This document shows positions 46,059-59,124 of a stretch of DNA of 64,000 nt, one piece after another. The stretch's first letter is position 1. Every line of letters begins with the position of its first letter. The stretch covers positions 9,993,501 to 10,057,500 of the forward strand of contig WPIO01000007.1 in assembly GCA_009760855.2 (NCBI GenBank), written 5' to 3'. Below the pieces are notes generated by a model, which searched no databases, was not told the DNA's origin, and saw only the letters and a program-made list of their open reading frames with translations. A program made the position numbers and the translations under genes. The DNA is from Cristatella mucedo. Taxonomy: Eukaryota > Bryozoa > Phylactolaemata > Cristatellidae.

Positions 46059-48810
46059 AGTCGATGTGTCTATTTCCTGTCTCTTTCACGGTCCGGATCT
46101 CTCTCACTGTAGCTGTCTCTCTTGTATTTGTCCAGGATTAAGCGAGTTTTAAATCGCCTGGATAGAGATCGAGTTATCCCAGGGTGCCACACAAACGACC
46201 CACTAATTGTTATCATGTTCTAGATCGACTCGAGCTCTTCCTTCAATCATATGGAACTTGTTTTGCAGAATGTTTAGGGCTGCTTGCTCACACTAGCGAT
46301 TCGATGCTTTCTTCTGGCCCTTAAAGCTGGTGCTGGAAAACGCTGTAGTTATACACCTGCGGAATGTATCTTGGGATCATGTCCTGCTCAGCTTGTTCTG
46401 ACCGATGCATGTTCGAATGGGTCTAATGGCAGTTCTCTTGGCCTTATCTATAGGACCGAGAATTTTGTTTGCAATGCCTTCCATTGCATCATTGTTCCAA
46501 CAGCAATGGCAGTCTGTTGTGGGAGGCAGCCATGTTGCTGCTTGTTTGAGCAACCAGTCACGGGTCTTGCAGCTGCTATGCGCCGTTTGGTCTGCTGACA
46601 AGTTCGTCACAGTTCAAGCAGAATATTCCTTAGTGTACCTAGCAGCTTAGAACAACGAGTGGCTGCTAAGTGGCTCTTATTGCTACTGCCAGCTATCCCA
46701 TCTTGCTACGCCCGACTCTTGATTTACCATATGATGAACTAGTTCGTGCATGCCCATAGCTACAGTCTAAGCACTGTTCCCCTTCTGGCCACTCTCTCTG
46801 AACTGACACAGCTTCTGTAATGTGGACCCGGCTGTCGTCGATAAACGGCCCGTGCTGTCTGCTCTTACCTCTGCTCGTCGTACAGGCACCAGTGCTGCAT
46901 GTTGCTTGCTGCGGCTAGGCCGCCTTTAGGGCCTGTCGGACACTCGTCAATGACGAAGCAGAGTTTCGAGGCCACGAGCTCTCTTTCGCTGCCGTGGCCT
47001 TTCAACAGTGCCACAGGAGTGCCCTTGGCTCTGCTGCAATTCAGCCGGCCACGTTCGGGTTGGTCGCAGCAATACCACTGTGGCAGTTCGTTTGCTTCTG
47101 TTTCGCAGTTGAAGCTGCTGTCAGTATCCCCACTCCATCCTTAAAAAACCTCTCGCTGCAGCCTTAACTGCTGCTGTTGAGCAACACTTGCTGCTGCTGC
47201 TGCGGCTGCTCTGTCCTTTAATGTGCCAAACGGCCAGGCAGTGCAGCGTTGCTGGCAGGCGGTCGGTGGCACCCTCTCACAAGCGGTCGGCTGGCTTCCA
47301 CGCGCTAGCCTGCCGAAGCATGGCGTCGGTCTGCATCCTGCCACCATTGCCGATAGCAAAGAGCGAACGGACCGAGTGTGCTATCGCAACGGTCGGCCGG
47401 TGCTGCAAAGCTTCGCATCGTCGCCTGGCTGTGTCTGCTAGTTTAGGGTTGGAAAACCGGCACAACCGTCTGTGCGCTAACTGCGGTCGACAGCGTCCAG
47501 TGTGTGCTGGGCCGACCTGCCCGTTAGCAGACGACAAGCCGTGTCCTGCTGCAGGGCGTCCCCTGTTAGCGGCAGCATGCTGTGCCAGCCTGAGACTTCA
47601 GTAGACTGAGTGCTCACGCTGTCACCAGTTGCTGTCGAGCGTGCCCAGATTGTAATTGCAGCTACTTCTGCACTTCGCCCAGAAGCTAGCGCTGCTATCA
47701 ATGTACAAGCTCGGGTCTTCTGTTCTCTCTCTTTACTCTTGAGAACATCTTGTGTAATCAAGCACACTGAGTGCAGTGCCTCGTCATGATGTTGGGTTTT
47801 GCAGCTTTCACGACTGGCAGCAGTGGTGGCTCTGGCGGTGCTTCCGCTCCTGCGATCGGCACAGCTCTCCGGGCACTGCTTCGTGCAGCATGCATGCAGC
47901 TGCCGTTGGGTGTGCTCTATGCTTCGTCCAGAAGCTAGCTATCTTAGCGTTGATGGCGGTCTTCGAGCTCCAGCTGCAGGCGTGTTTACTTGACCGATTT
48001 CGTTGTGCTGCAATAGCTAGTAGCAAGTTCCTGCCAGCAGCGTAGGGGGACAACTTGTGTGCAGAATACTCGGCGCGGGCAGTGACGGCTCGGCATAGGT
48101 TTTTGACGCATTTCAGCACATGTTTCCAGTACTATTTCTGCACAGCCCAGAAGGCTGGACGTCTGCTGCCGGAAGCTTGCAGAATCGCCTACAGCGCCCA
48201 ATGTCTCAAGCATAGTTATGGGTTGGGTTGGGCAAAGCAGGCATTGCCCAACGAAGCTGTCGTTGCAAGAGTGCACGCCGGCGGTTGAGGAGCAGCAAAG
48301 TTGGTCAGAGGGTGAGCTAGAAAACAGGTCACTTCGTGTTCGAAGACTGTGTCCGGAGGTCAGTAGCAACCTCCACCTCATCCAGAGATGGCCCGGACAC
48401 GACTCGCAGCAAGCTTGAAGACTAGCAAGAGCTGGCGTGGGACCGAGAGCTGGCTCGACTCTTACTCCAGGCGAAAGCGTCAGGGAGCGCCACAGCGGCC
48501 GCACTGGCAGCTGCACAGCTTAGGTTGTCGGGTCCCCGACATTCTCCTCGGCCTTTCTGTCTGCCATTTCGGCCATCTTTTCGCAGAGTGGAGCGCTCGG
48601 CTGGCTGCGATGCCGCTGCCGGGCCGCTGAACCAGGGTCGGCCGAAGCCGGAGACGTGGGATATGCTCTCGTCTCGCAGGGGACCGAGCCAATTGCTGCC
48701 GCTCTGCCACTGTCCCGCTGTGCCTAGAGTCAAGGCCGCCCTTGGGTGCGGAAAATCGCTTGCTTTGAAGCAGCCTGCTCGTCCGCAAAGGTGCTCAACC
48801 GGGGAGAAGC
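46057..48810. other. gene-less GC-rich stretch
   Basis: No gene identified. Segments near 47660, 47900 and 48130 share CCCAGAAGCTAG-like cores about 230 bases apart, possibly a worn repeat. Overlapping ORFs on both strands have no domains. Confidence 0.45.
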
Positions 48811-48976
48811 GGCTAGGCGATGCGATTGCTTTTCACGACCTCGGCCCCGAGGTCTTGGGTTCGAATCCTGCGGTGGGCGATCCTATATCGCCACTGCAAG
48901 CGTTGGCGATAGCCGTAAAGGCTCTTCTGTCGCTACACAAAAAGAGGCTGTTAAATCAGCTAGCATTTTTTTTACC
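48811..48976 (+). mobile_element. tRNA-derived SINE, family 1
   Basis: Head GGCTAGGCGATGCGATTGC, palindrome at 48834-48857, exact B box GGTTCGAATCC, body CGCCACTGCAAGCGTTGG, and tail AAAGAGGCTGTTAAATCAGC plus T run. The most complete copy in the window. Confidence 0.9.
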
Positions 48977-49455
48977 GAAATCAAATTCAATGCAGACCCT
49001 GCCTTCAGCTGCGATGCAAATCTAAACCCCGGAACTGGCAGCCGACTGACATCGCGACATTCTCGGGCTTGATGATATTTAAAGCGAGGCTAAACACACC
49101 GTTTCCTTGCAGCATTTGCTCTGTCTGCTTGAACTGTCCATTATTTACTGCATTTTTTTTATTCCTATCAGTTCCTATATTTTCTTTCCAGTCTATGCCA
49201 AATGCTTAGAAAGAGATGTTCTGCCTTTTAGGATTCTATGCACAGCCATCATTAGTATTATTATTATTATTATAAAATTTAGCACCACAGGCTGTGTTCA
49301 TTCTGCAAGAACTCGTGTCTTAAGCATGCACAACTCTTTGGATCGATTCGATCCACGTTGGGCAAGTTGCCGGTTTTGATGGTGCTTCAGCTGTCTGCGG
49401 TTCGATCTCACACCAGAGAATACAGCATGCTGCATTCTTGAAGGATACCACCGGG
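48977..49455. other. gene-less stretch with a short LINE-tail remnant
   Basis: ATTAGTATTATTATTATTA at 49252-49275 followed by ATAAAATTTAGCACC may be a worn reverse LINE tail; nothing else seen. Confidence 0.4.
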
Positions 49456-49606
49456 TCTCAGCATATTGGCTAAGGTACTCGAACTTTGTGGCCCAGGTCG
49501 AAGGTTCTGGTCATGCTGCAGACTATCTGTCCTTGCCCTCTGCGACTAGGGCAAAAGCTGCCGAGGCTTGTCTAGCAAATGTAATTAAGGCTGTTGGGTC
49601 GGCTCA
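49456..49606 (+). mobile_element. SINE family 3 (different head, family 1 tail)
   Basis: Head CTAAGGTACTCGAACTTTG with a GGTTCTGGTCATGCTGCAGA B-box region, and tail TAATTAAGGCTGTTGGGTC. Related to the copies at 51694 and 51852. Confidence 0.55.
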
Positions 49607-49712
49607 TCTTTGTTTGGTCCTGTAGTTTAATCTGCTGGTCTTTGCTTGGTCCTCCTTAGAGCCAATAAAAGAAAAAAGCCTTGCCTGTCAGTGTGGCCAG
49701 CTTTTACGAAAG

Positions 49713-50025
49713 ATGCTATTAGCTGTCCCATTCCTCCGCTTAAAGACAGTTGGCGACAGAAGCTTTAGCTCTGCAGGTCCTAGACTGTGGAACTCGCTTC
49801 CACAATTCTTACGAAACGACAACTACTCTCCAACTGCCGACTATGGCACATATTTTTCAGCGGTCCTGAACTGCTACTTCTATGCTACTCACTACCTCAA
49901 CTGCTCTCCTGACTCTGCTATGCTTTCCACTTTCTCTTTGTTGCATGAGACGAAGTCTGTTGGGTACCGAATGCGTACCGAAAGCCGCTTAGGCTGTGAG
50001 TGCGCTATACAAAACTCTCCTGCGT
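49713..50025 (+). mobile_element. CR1-like LINE fragment, RT C-terminus
   Basis: The frame contains FLRLKTVGDRSFSSAGPRLW and NSLPQFLR, the conserved end of CR1-type RTs, and is followed by GAGTGCGCTATACAAAAC, the second LINE tail type. Confidence 0.75.
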
Positions 50026-51244
50026 AACACCCACATGGTCTTTATGACTTTGTGGAGTTACTGACGGAGATACATTACATTAGCCCAGCAGCTTCGAGCT
50101 GGCAACTTGCTCGTCTGTACCCAGGGTGCTGCCTCAGCCTTGTCAAGGTGTCACGTGCTAAAGCCGGAAATATTTCTCGGACGACCGTGGAACTTTATTT
50201 TAGTACCTTTTGATTCGGCGCTCATCCATGCAATAAATGAGTCATTCGAGGCATCGCACCATCCACGTCGTGGGTGCCGGATATCAAGGCTGTGCTCTGC
50301 TTAGTGCTTGCCTGCTTGTGCTGATCAAGCTAGATCGGTCAGGTCAGCGGCTGTCGTTTGGCCCCAGGTGGGGCCTCCCCTAATACCTACTGCATTTTCA
50401 ACGACAGTTCCTGGCTGGCCAAACCGATAGCGGTTTACACCTCTGGTCCTGTTAAGGGGGTTAAATATTGAGCAAGTCTGCACCAAGAGGCTTTCCCTAC
50501 CTAACTCTTCCTAGAATTTTCCGTTGCCTTGCGGCTTCATTTTCCCGATTTGCCAAGAGCCTGGCTAGCGAGTCGGGCTTTACTTGATAAACCTTCGCGC
50601 TCTGACGTTGACACTATTTGCCACTTTGGGTTTTGCAAAAGATGCACGCACAGGTTTTTTATTGAAGCTCCTGAATGCTGTTTCATCCACAATCAGCTTC
50701 ATCGTATGCAAAGAGTAAGGAAAGCGGTTTTCCTCAGTTGTACTGTGCAGAGATCTGTCTGTGTGCCCATTGGCTAGCCCATCTGTCGCTTCCTCTTTCC
50801 TTAAAGCAAGTTTAGACTCTAATGAACTTGTCCCTGTCCTCTCAACTTGCTCTTTCATTCGTGCTCCTCCTATCCGCCTTTCCTGCCTCCTCTTTCTACT
50901 CTGACTCCTCTCTCGATTTCTCAGCGTTGGCAAATTAGCCACCCTGTTCACTATTTTCTTTTTTTAGCTAGGCAACAAGATTTTTCTTGCTGCTACTGCA
51001 GCACAACTATGAAGGGCTATTCCTTCAATCGCTCTCGAGTACTTTCCTTGCCTTGGAAATACACAAATTTGCCACTAAAATCGATCCTTGTTCTTTATCG
51101 TCAGCCTTTTGGGTGCCACCGGGGGACTATGTTCTCGGGGCTCTTGCAGAGACTAATCCAAGAATGCGTTTGATCTGAATAGCTTCAGGACATGGCAGAC
51201 CCGTGCAGTCAGATGGTGCAGCTCGTTGCTTTGGCTGATCGTAG
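50026..51244. other. gene-less stretch
   Basis: No gene or repeat family recognised. Confidence 0.5.
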
Positions 51245-51565
51245 GCGAACATTGAGCCGCCATTCTCATTTTTCAGTGTATTATTTGGGACGTTTACAAA
51301 AATCGAGCCAAGCTGCAGAGTTTTGCACCAACCGGAAGCGTCTTATTCAACAAGCAGGGAGACCTATGAATAGAGAGTTGCAGAAGTCTCGGAAGTCGCA
51401 AATTCATGGACCAGCCTGGCTGTGGCACTCTTATTTAGGCAGGCCATGAACTTTGCAACGGCGCATAACTGAAAGTAAGTAGATTTGACTATGGAACTGA
51501 TGTTGTCATCTAGTGATAAAGGTCGCTGTGTAGCAGGACACACACATGACTTGCAGATGCTACAG
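51245..51565 (-). mobile_element. CR1-like LINE fragment, RT 3' part
   Basis: On the minus strand: PLSLDDNISSIVKSTYFQL, ACLNKSATARLVHEF, then in a shifted frame CNSLFIGLPAC. It corresponds to the region just upstream of the RT C-terminus in the copy at 4588-5671. Confidence 0.7.
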
Positions 51566-51693
51566 TATATATCCACCAAGGGAGGTCATGCTCGCATGCA
51601 AGACTGCAGTCTGTGTTATTTTCAACTGGTCTGACAACAATCGTTTATCATCAATCCTGTTGCCTCAAAATCAATTTTTCTCAAAATCAGACA

Positions 51694-51840
51694 TGGGTCT
51701 TAGCCCTGCGGTAAGCTGTTCAAACTGTATGACTCGGATCTTAGGTTCAGTCCTCCAACAGGAAATCATTGTTTGTCTACTGCAATGAACAGCTAAAAAT
51801 CTTCTTTGGATAAGTAAATGAGGCGGTTGAATTAGCAAGC
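51694..51840 (+). mobile_element. SINE family 3
   Basis: Head GCGGTAAGCTGTTCAAACTG, B-box region GGTTCAGTCCTCC, tail TAAATGAGGCGGTTGAATTAG. Confidence 0.55.
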
Positions 51841-51851
51841 TTTATTTTGCA

Positions 51852-52010
51852 CCGGATTTTAGCCTCGAGGTAAGCTGCTTAAACTTCGAGACCCTGGCTT
51901 CGGTTCGAGTAATGCTGCAGACAATGCTTTATTAATCCACTGAAAGCAGGGGGCTTGCCATCAAGTCTATATTGCCACTATATAAATAAGGCTGTTTAGA
52001 ATCAGCCGAC
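51852..52010 (+). mobile_element. SINE family 3
   Basis: Head CGAGGTAAGCTGCTTAAAC, B-box region GGTTCGAGTAATGCTGCAG, tail TATAAATAAGGCTGTTTAGA. It lies directly behind another copy in the same orientation. Confidence 0.6.
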
Positions 52011-52286
52011 CATTACTTTTTCTTGCTGTTACTTTTACTTTTCTTGCATGCAAAACCGTGCAGAGCAAACTCTGTAATGACATCATGTGTTCTGTCCCAT
52101 CCCCTGTCACATTTTTGTTCCTGTAAACTTGTACCGTAAACTATATTGCTAGATCCCAAGCTGCTGCATTTATGGTTGATTCTTATTATTGTACTGCAGT
52201 AGCCACACTACTTGTAGATCTGATTCATAGCAGTGACCATGGATTCTGGGGGTTCTATTAGCTTGTTCGGTTAGCCGGACAATAAA

Positions 52287-52287
<1 letters not shown>

Positions 52288-52352
<65 letters not shown>
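52288..52352. repeat. CA then TA microsatellite
   Basis: About 22 CA units to 52332 followed by TA units. Confidence 0.95.
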
Positions 52353-52989
52353 AATTTCAGATAACACCTCAAGTTCCCAGAACGTATCCAGAGGGTAACA
52401 TTATAAAGAGGAACTAGTATGTGGTCATGTGTGCAGTGAATAGTTGGCATGGAAAAGTTGTTCATGACCAGGCACACTCCACTTGCAAATGTAGACCAGC
52501 TGACTGACATTGATATGCCCGTGCTGTAGCTATGTTTTAAGTCAAATTTAATGGCCGTTTAAGTAATCTGGCCATTCTAGTTAATATCATGGCTTGTTAT
52601 TGCAGGCTTCCGACGTTTTTAGCTTTGCAACTGCTTATCTAAGCCATAATCAGCTGGTCAGAAGTGCATTTGCAGTGCCCGCAATCAAACACTTTTTGAT
52701 GTGCAAGCTTCAACTGTTTTTTATTGCCACGTCAAGTTCCCACGGAAGCTCATGCGATTTTTCCAGCATGCCAGATTCGATCGGCATGAGGCTTTTAATA
52801 GCTAGTCGTCATAAAGAACACCGATTACAGCTTTGCTCGGTTTGATATAAGGATGCCTGTTGGATTAGAGAGCGCTTTATCTGCTCGTTCTTTGTAGTGG
52901 AAGCCATGTTCAATGTCAAGACCAATACGGCAGAGCATTCTTTCATAGAAAAGGGGTTTATTGGAAATTTAAAGCAGCGACAGGCTAGA
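52353..52989. other. gene-less stretch
   Basis: Nothing recognised. Confidence 0.5.
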
Positions 52990-53100
52990 AAGGATAGCAA
53001 TAACTACGATAATAATAGAAAAATTATGGGTATATCCATAGCTCCTTAATAGAACTATTTTCTTCCTAGGCACTTTACATATGCTGGAAAGGCAAAGAGC
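52990..53100 (-). mobile_element. diverged LINE 3' end
   Basis: ACGATAATAATAGAAAAATT, then TAATAGAACTATTTTCTTCC, TAGGCACTTTACATATGCTG and a GGAAAGGCAAAG end, in reverse orientation. Confidence 0.55.
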
Positions 53101-54397
53101 CAAGTTCTTCCTACATGAGTGGTAGTGTTTTGCTCATTTGCTAATCTCTACGTGGACTGTCAGGTCAAGCCCTTCGTGCTCGCGCATGCTGAGGTATGCA
53201 TATTTTAGTACTTCTTTTGGCTAGCCCAACTTCCAGTCTCTCCGGCAGCAGTACAGATCGTCATTGATCGCGTTAGGTCTATACATCGATGGAAGGAGGT
53301 GCCCGGCTGGCTTGTTGCCCCGTTTTTTATCTTGAGTAATCTTGGCTCTTCTGCCTTTTCTAATCTAATATATTGATGCAGCCGGTCACCTGCTGTTTTC
53401 TAGGTCATTCGCATAACTAGTCGCGGATTGCCGAGTCAGAACTGTAACCGACCACGACTTCATCTCGTTTTCACGCCTTGCCTTCTGCTATTAGGGCCAT
53501 CCCCAACGACCGGTGTGTAAAGACGTCTGCATGCTCTGCTGTTCATTAAATATTTGCTCCTTGCTCTGAAGCTTGCCTTTGCTAACCTCCTAGCTAGCCG
53601 TCATCGTCACACTGCTCTTCTTTTTCATGCATCTTGGCCACAACCCTTATCACTGGCGTCGGTCTGTCACACAGCAGTAGCTTACTCTCCACCACCTCGT
53701 GTTCTGTGCAGCTTGTGCTTTGTGCGCTTTTCAAGCCGAACACAAGCCCCTCCCCCCCCCACTAAAAGGACTGGCTTTATTTAAGCTACACCCTCCTTAC
53801 TTGAGCACCAGTAACTCGAACCGTCGTGCTAGGCTGTCAGAGATCTGCATCGCCCGGCCACATCAGAAGTCTCTTGCATTTGGTATGGGCATGCGGTAAT
53901 CTCGTCATCAAATCTGCAGCCAACGATCGGCCTGCCATCAGAAACCTGCTGCTGTTTACGACCAGGCAGAGTGACTCATTCGGAACACGATGGGCCATCA
54001 ATTGAATACGTGCGATGCAGCAGCAGTGCATCTTGCTTGGCTTTTCTTTGTTCTTCGATGGTCTGCATTCTAGCCTCCAGTTTGCTTGCCGGTCTCTTCA
54101 AGCTCCCTCTACTGACCATCATTGGCTCGGCGACCCAGCGTGAACATGTAAGCTCTCCTGGAGGGCGGCTGGCATCTTTCTGGCACATACAGCTGCTCTT
54201 TTGCCCCCTCCTGCCAACCCAATGATCCGAGCAGGCCAGAAGCTGCCTAGCAAGCCAGCCGACATACCTGCTGACACTGCAGTGGCGAGCCGCAGCGCCA
54301 GAGCGTTCTGGCTCCGACTTGGGGTCCCCCCACACACCTAGCCACGTTTTGCATAGAGAAAGAGCACCTCTGCCCCTGTAAAGGCCGACTGGGCTGG

Positions 54398-54398
<1 letters not shown>
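53101..54398. other. gene-less stretch
   Basis: No gene recognised. Confidence 0.5.

Positions 54399-54430
<32 letters not shown>
54399..54430. repeat. poly-G run of about 32 bases
   Basis: An uninterrupted G run; its exact length may be a sequencing artefact. Confidence 0.85.
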
Positions 54431-54431
<1 letters not shown>

Positions 54432-54959
54432 GGGAGGTGACCGGCTGGCTGCACGAGTGAGTAGTCTCTGGCCTCACGTCGACACTGCCGACCAAATTAG
54501 AATTGCAAGTCCGATACCGATTAGCAGCAGCTCAACGGCTCGGAGCCGGACGGGTATTTCTAGGCTAATCCGATTCGGGCCGGCTTTGTGCGACGCAGCA
54601 AAGCTCTTTAGCTGCCGTCGGTGCCAGCTCGTCGGCAGGTACCTGCAACATGCGTCACGTACCGATGAGTGCGGCGCCTTATTGATGGCCTCAGCGCTCA
54701 ATCATAGCGGCAGCTTGATCACATTTGCTGAATTTACCAGCGACTCCTTTCGGCCGCTAGCCATCTCGGTGCAGGAGGTGCAGGCCCTGTCTCATGCTGC
54801 CTTCTCGGCGGCCACCTTCCCTGCCGCACTGAGCTGGCCTCGGTGTGCTTGCACTGGATCTCCTGCTTGCCGCCAGCGTCTTGCCATCTCGCCAACTACC
54901 GGCTCGTTGCTCCTCCGGTCATTTCCCAGCTTGCTTCGACATCCACACCCAACCTGATG
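54431..54959. other. gene-less stretch
   Basis: A 166-codon plus-strand ORF (54457-54957) has no recognisable domain and no Kozak or splice context; not called as a gene. Confidence 0.4.
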
Positions 54960-55350
54960 CTGTGCGAAACTGATCGAAGCTGAGTCGAGCTGGCAGTCAT
55001 TCCTGACGACGATGGCGTCGGGAGTCACTCCCGACCTTCGTAATGACATCCCCTGAATTGACAACATTAAAAAAAATTGAAAACCCACCTATTTATGACA
55101 GCATTCAGTGGGTTCCTTTGATTCGTCCCCTGTGTGCTTATGCATGCTGACATTGTGCATGCTGCCACTAACCACACTTGCATGCTGACCCTGTGCATGT
55201 CACCCCTAACCATATTATTATTCTAGTTATTTATTGAGCATGCTACTACTAACCATTCAATCATGCTTCCTTTGTAGCAAATGTAAAGCGCTTAGAAAGA
55301 GATTGAGTTCTTTGAGAGCACTTTATCAAGTGTGTTATTATTACTATTAT
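54960..55350 (+). mobile_element. LINE 3' end with part of the RT C-terminus
   Basis: A degraded FKRNLKTHLF-like end (about 55060-55110) is followed by GCATGCTGAC-rich 3' UTR shared with the LINE at 4588, the TAAAGCGCTTAGAAAGAG element and a TTA repeat. Confidence 0.75.
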
Positions 55351-58300
55351 TGAAGTTGCTTAAGGAAAAGCGTACTTTCAAATGCTTTGCAGCTTCACGA
55401 GAATAAGTGAAGGCCGGCTGACGGCAGCCATAATTCCGCCGGAGGAGTGCACAGCGTCTACTCTGGTCAGGCGTGCGAATGGCAAAACACCCATATCCCC
55501 GGGCCACATTCGTACCGCGATAACATTCAGCAGTCAAGTATGTCTTGGCTCTCTTTAAAATTGTGCTGTTTCTCTGTTATTTGTGCCTGGTTTTATCTAT
55601 GTAAGTTGTTTATAATGTTGACAACAAGTGCCAATGAGTTTCGGAGCTAGTTAAAAGGGCAGATTTAAATTTCATGGATAATGGAAGCATTCCTTGTCGT
55701 CCTTAATTTCGACGGATTTAGTGCCGATATAATCAGTGCCGTTGAATTCTTTTCATGTCACCACGAGTGCATGCCCACCACCTGCCTCTCTGCGTCAGGT
55801 GAGGGTAAGAAATCAAGTTAGCAGCAATACAGTTTTCTATAAAAGTAGACCTACTGCTCAGAGTCCAGCTACTATTCTATTGCTCCCACGGGTCTTTGCT
55901 ACAACTCCAGCTGGGTCTTTTCGGCTGTTTTTCGTGTGAAAATCACAAACTCTATAACTCCGCAGTCACCAATTCCAAGGCTTTATTTTTTTACGCCGGA
56001 AAATATTCTGACGACAAGCTCAATGCATAAACATAGTATCGCTCTACAACACGGTGTGCCGAACTTGCGTTGCTTCGGCCAATCGTAGCCGGAGGATGGA
56101 GGGGCCTCTGGTCCAAGGGGGGTGCCAGAGTACCCTGCCCCTCTTGGTTAAGGTACGCTTGTTTCTACCCCCCCCCCCAAAAAAAATTCTTCTTAACCCT
56201 GACAGGCTGGTAATTCTGTTTCCTGTTTTAGCGTCAGTTTCCTTGACCTTTACTCCTGGTCTGCCTAGTGTGGCAGCCAGCCAGAGCCCGAGCTGCCTTC
56301 GGTCACGTGTGACCCAAGCTTCGAACTGCCTCCGCACGGTCCGGTCCGCAGGGTCGAGTTGTAAGATGGACCAACTGGAAAATGACACTGACTGACAGAG
56401 AACGCCAGCGAAACATCATTCCTCTTGTGCTAGCCGAAGTCGGCACTCGGCGATCTCGCACGCAAAAGCTGATCGCAAGGGTGATAGCTGATCGTGGGGT
56501 CGATAGTGCCTTGCTAGATACTGTCTTTGCCTCGGCTGCTATGCTCAGATTCTGGGCACTAATTTTGAATCTTGCTCTTCGAGAAGATTTTAACGCAAAT
56601 GAATAAAAAACAAGTTGGCTCTTCCTATATCCTTTATTTTTAATTAGCTGTGCATTTCGTTATAAAATCAATACTTCGGCCGTCCAGTCTCGTCAGTCCG
56701 TTTTTTCGTTCTGTGCACATGCACATACCCTTGGGCTATTATTGTGGTTTCGATGCCATCATTCGTAATAGAATGAGTAGATATGTAACTAACGAATGTC
56801 AGAAGCTCTCTTTGTGTGTGAATGCTATGCAGTACCCTGCACGACAAATTCCCATTGTACTGCATGGACAGATCTTAGCTATTGTTGCTGCTCTGTGCTG
56901 CCATCGATGCTGTAGCATCTCATCGGCTCCCCGGTCAAGGCCATCGTGCCGCTGACAGTTATTGCCATCGTTTAGAATGTTTTACAATGCTTTCCCAGCT
57001 TGTTTCAGCTGTCTAACTAATTCTGATCAGCTATGCTCGTGTTTGTGCACTCCTAGTCAAGAGATAAGTCAAAAGAAAAGTATCTTTTTTCTGGGATCCA
57101 AACTCTCTAGACCCGACCATCGTGGTCAAGAATATTTAGCTGGTGGTAGGCTCGTCCGATATTGGTCAAGCATTTACACGGAGCAACAAGTTGGACCAGA
57201 TACTCTCGCTTCTAAACTGGCTAACGCCTAGCCTACGAAAAACGCTTTGCTTGTAGTCCAGAATTGGGGTAGACCTAATACACTCAATCGCCTACTCTCA
57301 AGCCTAGCTGCTTTGTTAGTTCTGCTCAGCACTCAATTGCTCATAATCCTTTTCAGATCATCGGCGATGCATTTTTGAAATGGCACTTCGAAAGCATTCT
57401 GAGCCGAAAACTCAAAAAGTGCTGCTCGTATTTTTGAATCGCCTTGAAGGTCGAGCAGCTGCTAAGCTGAGCACGGTAAGCAGAACGCCCCAATGCCTGA
57501 CTGCTTGTCTCTCTGCCCCTCCCTCTGCAGTCGCTTGCATTGCATGCCTACGTCGTCCTACCTCGGTTAGGGCGGCCGTCGTATGGATGTAGAACACCTG
57601 CTGCATTGTCAATGTTTTGACTTGTTTGTCGTCTAGTTTATTGATTTTGAAGTGTGGACACAGCTCCCTAGGGCGATCAACGAACCAGTGCCTCCGAATC
57701 GACAGAATAGCGGTGGCTCATTTTGTAAGAGTGACCACTACTTCATTGGAAATGCACTTAATCAAACATTATACTAAACATAGACTTTAGTTTAGGCTTG
57801 CTTTGTGGTCAAAGCTCGCAGTGACTGCATCGGCACGGCTACAGGGTGCCGGGTTTCGGTGAAGCCGTCCAAACCACAAGGATGTGTTTTGAAAAATGCC
57901 TTCCAGTGGCATTGCCTCTGCTCAGCTTTCTCAGACCTACTTCTGTGCACAACATTGAGCACAGCGGCAAGCGAAAGTATGCCTCTGTAAATGTATTCCG
58001 GAAAAGTTTTGCTATTAATCAGCGATATGCCACATCCGAAATGTCGTTTGTCTTCGTGCGATCGTTGCTGACTCGTTCGGCAGGCCAGATTATGAGTGTA
58101 GAAATTGGTTGAATTGAGGAGTAGAGTTTTTTAATGGAGCAGCTTTAAAACTCGCCCAGCTTTAGCACTTAGGCACGTGCTCAGAGCAGCTGACTAGATT
58201 TTGAAGAAGCCGAGCACTTTCGAGCTCGGCACAAGCTTAGCCACCGAGCAGCACAAGCGCTAGTCCATCGAGCAGCGCACTCGAGCCGGCAAGGCACCGG

Positions 58301-59124
58301 CTGCTTTGTCGACTCTAGCTTTGTCGCAGATGTGAGATAGGCGGCCTTGCGCAGGGCGGCCTTGCTAACTCGCTGGACAATCGCCCCTCCCGTGCCTCGG
58401 CAGGCAGCCTCCAGCTGCACAGACCCGGATGTGAAGGGCGGCCCGATCCGAATGGAGCAGGACGCTCGGGCTTCGGCCAGTGTCCTGGCTGACCGGCCAA
58501 GTAGACCAGGTCGCAAGTGTAGAGCCCCTGTCTGCCTTGGCCTGTTGGATTTGCACTGGCAGCTCGGCGAGGCTCCAGGCGGCTGCAGGCTCGGTGAGCC
58601 GTTCGCCATGCCAGCTGCCGCCAGGGACCTGAGCGCTGCACGAAGAGCCTAGTTTTTTTGGTGGCAGTGTTCACTTATGGTCGGGCTGCACCGGATCCGA
58701 AATCGTCCCGCAGGGGGTTGCCCCGATTTTGTGCCAATGACCTGAGAAAGTGTCATCGACAATTAGTGGGTGGGCGCGGACAGGGTGGATGCACTACAAC
58801 GTCACGTGTGAGTTACAGTGCAGCCGCACCGGTAGCCCGGGTGGCTCAGCTAGCACCCCGAACCCTCGGGTCGGGCACGCTGCCTGAAAGTTTGCCTCGG
58901 CAGCCTCTAGAAGACCTTACTAGTATTTTAAGAAAAGATTCGAGACTCGGTGACAAGCTGGAGTAACCTGGCTGGAGCTTAGGGCCTGTTGCATAGCTGA
59001 TGTGCCCCCTTATTGCTTTTGGAATGGTCCACGATCGTATATCCCATCATGCATGCACCCGAAATTTTCTACCGGGCTTGCGCAGCTTGTGAGATAGAGG
59101 CGTACACGGTCTAGCCAGTACCGG
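55351..59124. other. gene-less stretch
   Basis: No gene recognised. A C run followed by an A run lies at 56169-56187. ORFs on both strands at 58181-58674 overlap and lack domains. A tRNA-like GGTGGCTCAGCTAGC at 58849 may be a worn SINE head. Confidence 0.45.

Noticed and set aside
47655..48175. Possible 230-base tandem repeat
   Set aside because: Only short cores match; too weak without an alignment.
54457..54957. 166-codon plus-strand ORF
   Set aside because: No domain; opposite frames are also partly open.
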